The notes beneath the pieces are model-generated. The model saw only the letters and a list, made by a program, of their open reading frames with translations, searched no databases and was not told the DNA's origin. Source: Candidatus Pacearchaeota archaeon (GTDB taxonomy: Archaea > Nanobdellota > Nanobdellia > Pacearchaeales > GW2011-AR1). From it: a DNA stretch of 50,273 bases. The translations under genes were made by a program, and so were the position numbers. Shown here in pieces: positions 42,745 to 50,273 of the stretch. Numbering within the stretch: position 1 is the stretch's first letter; each line of letters opens with the position of its first letter. The stretch spans positions 1 to 50,273 of the forward strand of contig JAFCDZ010000003.1 of assembly GCA_017609405.1 (NCBI GenBank). The letters are read 5' to 3'.

Positions 42745-44410
42745 GTTTAAAAAGAACTATAATAGTATAGAAACGTTTGTTTTGTTTGTTTCCATTTTAT
42801 TTATATTGATATTGTTTAAAAAGAACTATAATAGTATAGAAACTGGAATAGTTCTTTGTAGTTATTCATTTTATATAAGATTGTTTAAAAAGAACTATAA
42901 TAGTATAGAAACCTTTTTTAAGAGTATAAAAATTAATATCTCTTATATCAGTTTAAAAAGAACTATAATAGTATAGAAACTCTTACAGAAGTTATCGAAC
43001 TCCTGCAAAAGGATTGGTTTAAAAAGAACTATAATAGTATAGAAACTTGTTCTACTTGATATTTATGTTTATGACTATTATTGTTTAAAAAGAACTATAA
43101 TAGTATAGAAACATCAAATAAATAAATTATATGAGAATTTTTAAAAAAGTTTAAAAAGAACTATAATAGTATAGAAACAGTTACATAAAATCTGCTTTTT
43201 CCTTTGTAATCCCATTCATGTTTAAAAAGAACTATAATAGTATAGAAACTCCCATTAAAAACATCTAATCTTTTAATTTCCCCGTTTAGTTTAAAAAGAA
43301 CTATAATAGTATAGAAACTTGAATATATACTGATTTCTCTTTTTTATTTAGTTCTTGGTTTAAAAAGAACTATAATAGTATAGAAACTCTTCCCCCACGA
43401 TGCGAACCTCATGGGGTGTTAGTTTAAAAAGAACTATAATAGTATAGAAACTTAAATCATAATCTACACCATAAAGATTTAATAAACTTAGTTTAAAAAG
43501 AACTATAATAGTATAGAAACCTCTTTTCCGATCCACTCTTTCCATTCCATAATGTCATAGTTTAAAAAGAACTATAATAGTATAGAAACCCTTTAAATAT
43601 TCAAAATCATTTTTTGGTTTCCACTCGTTTAAAAAGAACTATAATAGTATAGAAACTTTAAATTTAATTTTTTTAAATCCTCTTCACTGATAATGTTTAA
43701 AAAGAACTATAATAGTATAGAAACTTTGCTCTTGCAATAGCAAGTTTCTTTTTTGAAAATCCTGTTTAAAAAGAACTATAATAGTATAGAAACTGAAATA
43801 TTCAAGCATCTTTATTTCTTCTTCAGTTAAGTTTAAAAAGAACTATAATAGTATAGAAACTTTAATGATGAAAATAATTCATTTATGTTTTTATCAATAG
43901 TTTAAAAAGAACTATAATAGTATAGAAACTCTTTATTATTAGTTTTAAAATGTATCCAATCATTATTAGTTTAAAAAGAACTATAATAGTATAGAAACTC
44001 ATAAACTCCCAATATCTCTAAATAATATTTGCTTGTTTAAAAAGAACTATAATAGTATAGAAACATTTGCCATAGAACCCAAATTTACTTCTCCTTCTCC
44101 TTCTTGTTTAAAAAGAACTATAATAGTATAGAAACCCTAATTTTATAAAGCCAAATCTAAAATAAACTCGTTTATTGTTTAAAAAGAACTATAATAGTAT
44201 AGAAACTTTCTGTATGGCTCATCCTTGTAATCTGAATACTCTAAAGTTTAAAAAGAACTATAATAGTATAGAAACATTTTTTTAAGGTTTGTTGTCTGAC
44301 TAAGAAGTCCAAGTTTAAAAAGAACTATAATAGTATAGAAACCGTTATATATTAGAAAGAATTTATTATTTATAAATAATAGTTTGAAAAGAACTATTCT
44401 CGTTTCTAAT
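42745..44410 (+). CRISPR. CRISPR array, 24 identical repeats plus a degenerate last repeat
   Basis: The 30-nt repeat begins GTTTAAAAAGAACTATA and ends ATAGTATAGAAAC. Perfect copies start at 42745, 42814, 42883 and on to 44313; 24 spacers of 34-41 nt (mostly 36-39) lie between them. The final copy (from 44382) matches only its first 16 nt, with one mismatch, so the leader end is on the left and the array reads on the plus strand. ACTATAATAGT can form a weak hairpin, and cutting at its 3' base gives the 8-nt tag ATAGAAAC. No spacer protein is encoded; ORFs crossing the array are repeat artefacts. Confidence 0.97.
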
Positions 44411-44460
44411 TTATCCGATTAAATAAAAACTTTTTTATACTTCTTTTTTTTATTTTATTC

Positions 44461-45042
44461 ATGAAGGAGAATATTTACGATAAATATAATCTTTTTATTT
44501 TATTAATAACTTCTTTTATCTTGATTTGTTTTGAGATATACTCTTTAGGCAGGAATAGCCATTATAAATATGATTTTATTTTTTTGATGCTGTTGCTTTT
44601 TGGAGTCTATTTTTTCAAAGATAAAATAAAACTCCACCCTTTCCATTATTTTTTATTTTCTATTTTTCTTATTCTTCATAACCTTGGGGTTTTTGGTTTT
44701 TATAGTCGTTTTTATTTTGGTATTGAATATGATTTTTATGTTCACACTTTTTTTGGGATTGTTAGTTCATTGATTCTTTATAGAACTTATAATCTTATTG
44801 GTCCATATAAGGGATGGTTTAAATATATTGTAATTATTGCAGTTGTTCTTGGATTTTCTGCTTTTCATGAATTATTTGAGTATGCTGGAGCAGTTTTGCT
44901 TGGAAAGGGTGAAGGTGTTTTGTTTGTTGGTGCAGGGGATATTGATCCTTGGGATACTCAAAAGGACATGAGAAACAACCTCTTTGGGGCTTTAATTGGT
45001 TTGGGGTTTTATTGGGTGAAATCTAAATTCTCCAAAGGATAG
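44461..45042 (+). CDS. DUF2238-family integral membrane protein
   Basis: 193 aa with five or six membrane helices. FSAFHELFEYAGAVLLGKGEG, GAGDIDPWDTQKDMRNNLFGALIG is the conserved acidic/aromatic signature of DUF2238 (YjdF-like) proteins. Function is not established in the family. TTTTTTATA at 44431-44439 lies 22-30 nt upstream. It has no evident link to the CRISPR locus. Confidence 0.8.
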   Translation: MKENIYDKYNLFILLITSFILICFEIYSLGRNSHYKYDFIFLMLLLFGVYFFKDKIKLHPFHYFLFSIFLILHNLGVFGFYSRFYFGIEYDFYVHTFFGIVSSLILYRTYNLIGPYKGWFKYIVIIAVVLGFSAFHELFEYAGAVLLGKGEGVLFVGAGDIDPWDTQKDMRNNLFGALIGLGFYWVKSKFSKG

Positions 45043-45075
45043 TTTTAAAAAATTCTTTTTTTCTTTATGTTATAT

Positions 45076-45148
45076 AGCCCTGTAGTACAGCGGTCAAGTA
45101 TGCGGGATTCTGGCTCCCGTGACCCAGGTTCGAATCCTGGCAGGGCTA
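45076..45148 (+). tRNA. trnQ-CTG: tRNA-Gln (CTG anticodon)
   Basis: Full cloverleaf of 73 nt. Acceptor AGCCCTG (45076-45082) pairs with CAGGGCT (45141-45147), discriminator A. D-stem GTAC/GTAT, anticodon stem CGGGA/TCCCG around loop TTCTGGC with CTG at 45110-45112, T-stem CCAGG/CCTGG around TTCGAAT. It reads the Gln codon CAG. CCA is not encoded; no intron seen. Confidence 0.93.
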
Positions 45149-45193
45149 TTTTTTTAAAAAAACGGAAAAATTGTTGGTATTCTCTTATCAATA

Positions 45194-45204
45194 AATTTAA
45201 AAAC
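45194..45204 (+). promoter_or_regulatory. TATA-like element of the EF-Tu-domain gene
   Basis: AATTTAAAAAC about 26 nt before the ATG at 45225. Confidence 0.45.
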
Positions 45205-45224
45205 TTTGATATCTTTAAAAAAAC

Positions 45225-45479
45225 ATGGAAAAAGAAGTTGGCAGAGTTTTTGATTATTTTTCTAAAGTAGGTGTTGCAGCAATTAAATTAACAGACTCTC
45301 TTAAGGTGGGGGATAGAATTCATATAAAAGGGAGCACTACTGATTTTGAAACAACAGTTGAAAGCATGCAGATTAATCGGGAAAGTATCTCTGAAGCAAA
45401 TGCTGGAGATGATGTTGGTATAAAAGTTCCTGATAGAGTAAGACCTAATGATAAGGTTTTTGTGATTACTGAGGATTAA
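45225..45479 (+). CDS. EF-Tu domain 2-like small protein
   Basis: 84 aa, a single translation-factor beta barrel. EVGRVFDYFSKVGVAAIKLTDSLKVGDRIHIKGSTTDFETTVESMQINRE and AGDDVGIKVPDRVRPNDKVF match domain 2 of EF-Tu/EF-1A, but no GTPase domain is present. Such stand-alone proteins are common in archaea and bacteria with no clear assigned role, though RNA or U32-peptidase-linked roles have been suggested for relatives. It converges with the next gene by a 14-nt overlap. Confidence 0.82.
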   Translation: MEKEVGRVFDYFSKVGVAAIKLTDSLKVGDRIHIKGSTTDFETTVESMQINRESISEANAGDDVGIKVPDRVRPNDKVFVITED

Positions 45480-46626
45480 ATAAGACATAAAACTCTCTTC
45501 CTACGATTTGTTCTTCTCTGAATTCTCTTATAGGAAATTTAATTTCGTTTTTTAATATTTTTAATTTAGTTTTACTACATATTTTATTTATATCACAGCC
45601 AATTCTTTTGTTTTCATTTGTCTTAATTAATGGTGCAGTAAAAGAGATTTTTCCATCTTTCCCTAAACTTTTTTTTAGATTATTTAAAACATTTATTATT
45701 AGATTTTCAAATTTTTTAACAATTTCTTGCGCTTGTTTTTTATTAACTGGTTTTTTTAGTAGAATTCCTAATGAGGGCTCTGTTGCAATACAATTAAATT
45801 TTTCTATTTTTATTTTGGATGAATTCCCCTTTATTAATTTGTATTTTCCAATTTTTTTATACTCTTTTTTTAGCCAATTTATATTTTTTTCAGCGTTTCT
45901 AACTGCTTTTTCATCTATGTCTATTCCAATTACATTTATCTTTTGAATTAATGCTTCTTGTAATATTACTCCTATTCCACAAAAAGGGTCTAGTAATGTT
46001 TGTTTTTCTTTTACTTCTGACAAGTTTATAAGGATCTTTGCTAGTCTTGGGGATATTGCAAGAGCTTCTCTTCTTACTGGTTTTTTCATATCTCTTTTTT
46101 CAATCTCTTTTTGGTTTGAGACTGATTCTATAATCCCAAAGTAATATTTTTTATCTTTGAATAGAAAATAAGAAGTATCATTTGTAATTATTTTTGAAGG
46201 GGTCCCGTAAATTATTTTTTTATTTTGGAGTTTGATTGTTCCTTTAGGTGGATTATAAAGTGCTTTTAATCCCTCTTTTTTAAATTTCTCTTTTATAATT
46301 CTAAGGATTTTATCATGAGATTCTTCGTCTGAGAAATTAAATAAAGTATATTTAAATTTTATTTTTTCATTTTTGTAAATTTCTTCTCTTTTTATTTTTT
46401 CAAGTATGTTTCCAAGATCACCTTCAAATAATGTTTTTCCAATCGCTATTGTTCCGCCTGTTTCATTTATTGTTTGTTCTGGGTTTATTTCTTTATTTAA
46501 TTCAATTAATAAAGCATTTCTTTTAAGAATAAAGCCCTCTTTTTTTATGTTCTTCCTTCTTAGATAAGCAAAGATTTCTGCACAAGATAATTTTGTATTT
46601 CTTCCAAATAAAAATAAATATCTCAT
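45466..46626 (-). CDS. THUMP/SAM-dependent RNA methyltransferase (Trm11/Trm-G10-like)
   Basis: 386 aa. A THUMP-type N-terminal half precedes a Rossmann methyltransferase with LLDPFCGIGVILQEAL (SAM binding) and VIGIDIDEKAVRNAEKNI. The catalytic motif, usually DPPYG in N2-guanine methyltransferases, reads ATEPSLGILL here. It may methylate tRNA guanosine 10 or 6; the altered motif makes the exact target uncertain. Located upstream of the convergent EF-Tu-domain gene. Confidence 0.78.
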   Translation of the reverse strand: MRYLFLFGRNTKLSCAEIFAYLRRKNIKKEGFILKRNALLIELNKEINPEQTINETGGTIAIGKTLFEGDLGNILEKIKREEIYKNEKIKFKYTLFNFSDEESHDKILRIIKEKFKKEGLKALYNPPKGTIKLQNKKIIYGTPSKIITNDTSYFLFKDKKYYFGIIESVSNQKEIEKRDMKKPVRREALAISPRLAKILINLSEVKEKQTLLDPFCGIGVILQEALIQKINVIGIDIDEKAVRNAEKNINWLKKEYKKIGKYKLIKGNSSKIKIEKFNCIATEPSLGILLKKPVNKKQAQEIVKKFENLIINVLNNLKKSLGKDGKISFTAPLIKTNENKRIGCDINKICSKTKLKILKNEIKFPIREFREEQIVGREFYVLFNPQ

Positions 46627-46656
46627 ATCTAATTTAAAAATAATTCATTAATAAAC

Positions 46657-48795
46657 TTATTTCTTCTTTGTTTTCTTAACTTCTTTTATTTCTTTTCCGT
46701 TTGATTTTGAGACTTCTAAAAGGGCTTTATCAAAATCTTCTTTTTTAATCTTCAATTCTTCTTTTTTACCTTTCTTTTGATATACTCTTTTTATTGCGTT
46801 TATTCCAGCGTTTCTACATACTGCTTCTATGTCTGCCCCGCTCCAGCCATCTGTTTTCTCAACATATTCTTCTATTTTTACGTTTTTGTCAAGAGGCATA
46901 TCTCTTGTGTGCACCTTAAATATTTTTTTCCTTGTTTCTTTATCTGGAAGTCCTAATTCTACTATTGAATCTATTCTTCCTGCTCTTAATAATGCAGGGT
47001 CAATTAATTCTTTTCTATTTGTTGCAGCAATTACAATCACTTTTTCAAGTTCTTCAATTCCATCTAGTTCTGTTAATAATTGGTTCACAACTCTATCTGA
47101 GGAATCATTTATTCCTGTTCCTCTATGCTTTGATATGCTATCAAATTCGTCAAAGAATATTATAGCTGGGGCAACTTGTCTCGCTTTTTTAAATATCTCT
47201 CTTACTCTTTTTTCACTTTCTCCCACCCATTTACTTATTAATTCCGGACCTTTTACTGCAATAAAGTTTGCATTTGATTCATTTGCAACAGCTTTTGCCA
47301 ATAAAGTTTTTCCTGTTCCAGGAGGTCCTGCGAGAAGTACTCCTTTTGATGGCTTAATACCTGCTTTTTTAAATAGGTCTGGTCTTAATAATGGAAGTTC
47401 TACTAATTCTCTTAATTTTTCTTTTGCTTCTTCTAGTCCTCCAATATCATCCCATGTCACACTTGGTTTGTTTATTAATACTTCCCTCATTGCAGAGGGC
47501 TCTACTTGTTTCATTGCTTCTATGAAATGTTCTCTTTTTACTTTTATTTTGTCCAATATTTCTGTTGGTATTTTTTCATGAAGTTCTTTTAATTCAGAGA
47601 AATATGGTTTTATTGATTTTAATGCAGCTTCTTTACATAGCACTTCTAAATCTGCACCAGTATATCCAATTGTTCTCTCTGCTAATTCATCAAAATCAAT
47701 ATCTTTATCAAGAGGCATTCCTCTTGTATGTATTTTTAATATTTCTTTTCTCCCTTCTTTGTCTGGAGGGTTGATTCTTATTTCTCTATCAAACCTTCCG
47801 GGCCTTCTCAAAGCAGGGTCAATATCATCTGGTCTGTTTGTTGCAGCCATTACAACTACATGGCCTCTTGATTTTAATCCATCCATTAAAGTTAATAATT
47901 GTGCAACAACTCTTTTTTCAGTTTGGTCTGTTCCTTCACCTCTTTTTGGAGCTATTGAATCTATTTCATCAATAAATATAACTGATGGAGCATTTTTTTC
48001 TGCTTGTTCAAATATGTCTCTTAATTGTTTTTCAGATTCTCCATAATACTTGCTCATTATTTCTGGTCCTGCTATTGAAAAGAAAGCAGAATCAGTCTCA
48101 TTTGCAACAGCTTTTGCCAATAAAGTTTTTCCTGTTCCAGGAGGACCAGATAAGAGAACACCTTTTGGAGCCCCGACACCTAATTTTTCAAATACTTCAG
48201 GATGTTTCATCGGTAATTCTACCATTTCTCGTATTAGTTCTATTTCGTTTTTTAACCCTCCAATATCTTCATAAGTTATTCCTGTTGCTCTTAAATCTCC
48301 AGAGTATGGAGTATCTGAAATTATCAGTTTTGTTGAAGGTGTTATAATGACATTTGTTCTTGGAGTTGTTTTAGATACAACATAGCTTAACCTTGTTCCA
48401 AAAACATCAATTATTATTTTTTGTCCAATTTTAACAGGAGTCCCAAGAAGTTTTGTATGAAAATATTCTGTAGGTTCTTCAGAAAACTTCACTTCTTGTA
48501 AAGGAGATATTGTTACTGATTTTGCTTTTTCTACTTTTGCTGCTGAAACTTTTATTTTATCTCCAATAGATACTCCTAAATTTGACCTCGTAGTTCCATC
48601 CATCCTTATTGTTTTCTCTCCCTTGTTTTTATCCCTCATTGCTTTTGCAATTACTATATTTTTTCCTTTTATCTCTACAACATCACCAGAAACAATTCCA
48701 ATTTCTTCCATTATATCTGAGGGGATTCTAACAATTCCCTTATCTACGTCTTCTTGCAACGCTCCTATTACTTTAAGTTCAACTTCTTTTCCCAT
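46657..48795 (-). CDS. cdc48: CDC48/VAT-type AAA ATPase
   Basis: 712 aa, typical of archaeal VAT. An N-terminal substrate-binding region (about 1-185) precedes AAA domains with Walker A GPPGTGKT near residues 215 and 488, Walker B FIDEIDS and FFDEFDS, and arginine-finger segments. The hexamer unfolds proteins for the proteasome. The C-terminus ends basic (VKKTKKK) rather than HbYX-like. It begins 1 nt after the hsp20 gene, so it is the third gene of a heat-shock operon. Confidence 0.95.
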   Translation of the reverse strand: MGKEVELKVIGALQEDVDKGIVRIPSDIMEEIGIVSGDVVEIKGKNIVIAKAMRDKNKGEKTIRMDGTTRSNLGVSIGDKIKVSAAKVEKAKSVTISPLQEVKFSEEPTEYFHTKLLGTPVKIGQKIIIDVFGTRLSYVVSKTTPRTNVIITPSTKLIISDTPYSGDLRATGITYEDIGGLKNEIELIREMVELPMKHPEVFEKLGVGAPKGVLLSGPPGTGKTLLAKAVANETDSAFFSIAGPEIMSKYYGESEKQLRDIFEQAEKNAPSVIFIDEIDSIAPKRGEGTDQTEKRVVAQLLTLMDGLKSRGHVVVMAATNRPDDIDPALRRPGRFDREIRINPPDKEGRKEILKIHTRGMPLDKDIDFDELAERTIGYTGADLEVLCKEAALKSIKPYFSELKELHEKIPTEILDKIKVKREHFIEAMKQVEPSAMREVLINKPSVTWDDIGGLEEAKEKLRELVELPLLRPDLFKKAGIKPSKGVLLAGPPGTGKTLLAKAVANESNANFIAVKGPELISKWVGESEKRVREIFKKARQVAPAIIFFDEFDSISKHRGTGINDSSDRVVNQLLTELDGIEELEKVIVIAATNRKELIDPALLRAGRIDSIVELGLPDKETRKKIFKVHTRDMPLDKNVKIEEYVEKTDGWSGADIEAVCRNAGINAIKRVYQKKGKKEELKIKKEDFDKALLEVSKSNGKEIKEVKKTKKK

Positions 48796-48796
48796 T

Positions 48797-49168
48797 TTAT
48801 TTCATTTTGAAGATTACCTCCAATACCCCATTTTTGAGAGTATATTTTGGTTTTTTAGGTATCACAAAAGAGGGTAATGTTTTTTTTATGAATATTCCTC
48901 TTGAGAGTTTTTCTTTTAGATAGTCTTGAACATCTCCCACATCATCTTTCTTTGCTTTTATTTCTATAAAATTTCCTGTTACTTTTAATTCTATATCTTC
49001 TTCATCATATCCAGGCAATTCGAAAAGTAAATATACATAATCTTCTGTGTTTATTATTGAAATACCTCTTTCGTCTTTCCATCTCACTCTGCGGTGTGCT
49101 GGAGATTGACTACCTCTAAAGAATTCTCTTAAAATTTCTTCAAAGGGGTCGTCACTAAAAAAATCCAT
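48797..49168 (-). CDS. Small heat-shock protein Hsp20 (second gene)
   Basis: 123 aa. An alpha-crystallin domain with LFELPGYDEEDIELKVTGNFIEIKAKK and a final LKNGVLEVIFKMK, plus a short N-terminus (FSDDPFEEILREFFRG). There is no clear C-terminal I-x-I tail. It forms oligomers that hold unfolding proteins. One nucleotide separates it from both the upstream hsp20 and the downstream cdc48 gene. Confidence 0.85.
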   Translation of the reverse strand: MDFFSDDPFEEILREFFRGSQSPAHRRVRWKDERGISIINTEDYVYLLFELPGYDEEDIELKVTGNFIEIKAKKDDVGDVQDYLKEKLSRGIFIKKTLPSFVIPKKPKYTLKNGVLEVIFKMK

Positions 49169-49169
49169 C

Positions 49170-49598
49170 TTAATTTATTTTTACCTCCCTTTTATCGGGT
49201 TTTTTCTTTGGAATTGTTATTTTTAAAATTCCATTTTTGTAACTTGCTTCGATATTTTCTTTGTCCCCATCTTCAGGGATTGTGATTGTTTTCATGAATC
49301 CAACATAATTACTTGAATAGTATCTTGTTCTTTCATTCTCTTGCTTTTTCTCTGTTTTTTTCTCTGCTCTGATTTGAATTCTGTTGTTAATTATGTCCAT
49401 TTTTATGTTATTTTTTTCAACTCCTGGAAGTTCTACTTCAAATACATATTCTTTTTCATTCTCTTTTAGATTGTAGAAAGCTCTTCGATAATTTCTGTTT
49501 TTTTGATTATTAAATCTTCTTGTAAAATATGAGAACAAAGAATCCATCCTTCTATTAATCCTCTTTATTTCATCCCATAGATTATTATCACTTATCAT
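49170..49598 (-). CDS. Small heat-shock protein Hsp20 (first gene)
   Basis: 142 aa. The alpha-crystallin domain reads YVFEVELPGVEKNNIKMDIINNRIQIRAEK, ending YKNGILKITIPKKK, the standard G-I-L motif. A TATA-like GGTTTAAAA (49621-49629) about 25 nt before the ATG and a palindrome at 49638-49656 lie in the divergent gap. It heads the hsp20-hsp20-cdc48 operon. Confidence 0.9.
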   Translation of the reverse strand: MISDNNLWDEIKRINRRMDSLFSYFTRRFNNQKNRNYRRAFYNLKENEKEYVFEVELPGVEKNNIKMDIINNRIQIRAEKKTEKKQENERTRYYSSNYVGFMKTITIPEDGDKENIEASYKNGILKITIPKKKPDKREVKIN

Positions 49599-49620
49599 GT
49601 TTTTATTATGCTTTTTCCCT

Positions 49621-49629
49621 TTTTAAACC
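49621..49629 (-). promoter_or_regulatory. TATA-like element of the hsp20-cdc48 operon
   Basis: GGTTTAAAA on the minus strand, about 25 nt before the first hsp20 start. Confidence 0.5.
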
Positions 49630-49637
49630 TTTCGCTT

Positions 49638-49656
49638 AATAAAAACGATTTTTATT
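49638..49656. promoter_or_regulatory. Putative heat-shock operator (inverted repeat)
   Basis: AATAAAAA-CGA-TTTTTATT, exact 8-bp arms, between the divergent hsp20 and HTH-regulator starts and just outside the hsp20 TATA-like element. AT-rich, so partly chance is possible. Confidence 0.45.
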
Positions 49657-49687
49657 TAAAAAAGATGTTTTGTAGTAAATAAAAACA

Positions 49688-49696
49688 TTTATAAAT
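49688..49696 (+). promoter_or_regulatory. TATA box of the HTH regulator gene
   Basis: TTTATAAAT 29 nt before the ATG at 49717. Confidence 0.5.
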
Positions 49697-49716
49697 ATTA
49701 AAAAACTAATTTTTTT

Positions 49717-50118
49717 ATGGTAAAAGTAATCTTAAATAAGGTTAACAAACCTTTAAAATCTAAGAAATTTTCTGAGCAAATTGAGTGGATATGTTCTAGT
49801 CTTGGTTTTATTCAGGGGAGGGATATAGAAAAAACCTCTGTTAAAATTGTCTGCGAACTTCTTAAAGGATTTAAAAAAGAACCCCTTCTTTCTTCTGAAG
49901 AACTTTCAAAAAAACTTCATATAGATCAAGCAAGAATAAATCACCATTTAAGAAAACTTGTTGATTCTGGTTTTTTGATAAGAAGAAAGAGAAAAGTTGG
50001 TTTAAGGGGGGGTAGTATTTTTGAGGCAATTTCAGAACTAAAAAGAGAGGCAGACGCTATCTTTGACGATATTCTGGAAATATCAAAAGAAATTGATAGA
50101 AAATTATTTGGTTTATGA
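49717..50118 (+). CDS. Winged-helix regulator divergent from hsp20-cdc48
   Basis: 133 aa. An N-terminal charged region is followed by a winged helix: LLSSEELSKKLHIDQARINHHLRKLVDSGFLIRRKRK, then a wing (GLRGGSIF) and a helical tail for dimerisation. It resembles ArsR/Phr-type archaeal regulators, and the divergent position suggests it controls the heat-shock operon from the palindrome between them. The specific family and signal are inference. Confidence 0.65.
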   Translation: MVKVILNKVNKPLKSKKFSEQIEWICSSLGFIQGRDIEKTSVKIVCELLKGFKKEPLLSSEELSKKLHIDQARINHHLRKLVDSGFLIRRKRKVGLRGGSIFEAISELKREADAIFDDILEISKEIDRKLFGL

Positions 50119-50159
50119 TTATTTGTTTTAGTACTTTTTCTTTTGAAGTTTTAAAGAAG

Positions 50160-50222
50160 ATTTGTCCGTGGCTAAGAATTCCATGAAACGCCCCGGCCTA
50201 CTCAAGCCTGCACTCGTATTGA
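50160..50222. other. GC-rich stretch, possible structured RNA or edge of another gene
   Basis: Unlike surrounding intergenic DNA, this stretch is markedly GC-rich and contains a short stem CGTGG / CCATG with a 9-nt loop (near 50168-50186) and GGCTTGAGTAGGCC on the minus strand. No tRNA or other known RNA could be fitted. It is cut off by the window end. Confidence 0.25.
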
Positions 50223-50273
50223 TATTCTTTTATTTTTAACTATTGTCTCGTGCAAGCTTTCGGATTCGAACTC

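Noticed and set aside
42782-43545. ORFs within the CRISPR array (such as 42782-42976 and 43360-43545)
   Set aside because: They consist of repeat units and spacers; the repeated NYNSIETG/YTIIVLFK-like peptides come only from the repeat sequence.
50240-50273. tRNA fragment at the right edge
   Set aside because: TTCGAAT resembles a T loop, but the flanking bases cannot form a T stem (A-C and G-G mismatches), so a tRNA is not supported.

Overview
The window is strongly AT-rich and archaeal. It encodes replication factor C small and large subunits, ribosomal proteins L10e, L35Ae and a tiny L41e-like protein, an SMC ATPase, a CDC48 AAA ATPase, an archaeal-type m5U methyltransferase, the AMMECR1/MEMO/radical SAM triad and S-layer-like CARDB/COG1361 proteins. 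Many first genes have a TTTATAAA-type TATA box 25-30 nt before the start codon, so leaderless transcription looks common. Compact genes and several short lineage-type proteins suggest a DPANN archaeon (Pacearchaeota/Woesearchaeota-like); that placement is inference.

Layout: 1-241 holds an overlapping RHH antitoxin plus a partial downstream gene. 448-2204 is an ArsR regulator, TDT-type permease and NifX-like protein. 2280-4058 is a PadR regulator and a surface protein with matching operators. 4531-6611 is an operon of radical SAM enzyme, GbsR-type regulator and 41-aa membrane peptide behind a palindrome. 6706-7433 is a frameshifted DUF218 gene. 7544-16086 is a block of lineage-type proteins: an endonuclease IV-like enzyme with a large insertion and two related nucleotidyltransferase-fold proteins, with L10e/L35Ae between them. 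16242-19870 is SMC and RNase HII. 19902-26459 has surface, repair, redox and glycosyltransferase genes. 26443-30657 contains the AmmeMemoRadiSam genes, a peptidase MA-like protein and an RNA methyltransferase. 30654-33697 is the RFC/L41e block. 33809-44410 is a complete type III-A CRISPR-Cas locus. 44461-50118 carries a DUF2238 protein, tRNA-Gln, an EF-Tu-domain protein, a THUMP-type methyltransferase, and an hsp20-hsp20-cdc48 operon facing an HTH regulator.

The CRISPR locus runs cas6-cas10-csm2-csm3-csm4-csm5-csm6-cas1-cas2-leader-array on one strand. It should supply spacer acquisition (Cas1-Cas2), crRNA processing (Cas6), RNA cleavage (Csm3), cyclic oligoadenylate signalling (Cas10 GGDD) and signal-activated RNase (Csm6 CARF-HEPN). 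The array has 24 identical 30-nt repeats plus a degenerate last one. Most spacers, read on the strand opposite to array transcription, are open reading frames with plausible protein composition, as expected for guides against mRNA.

The most unusual single gene is the SMC: its head domains are SMC-type, but the apex has no visible hinge. A CPLC zinc-hook motif sits there at residues 478-481 of 952, almost exactly the midpoint.
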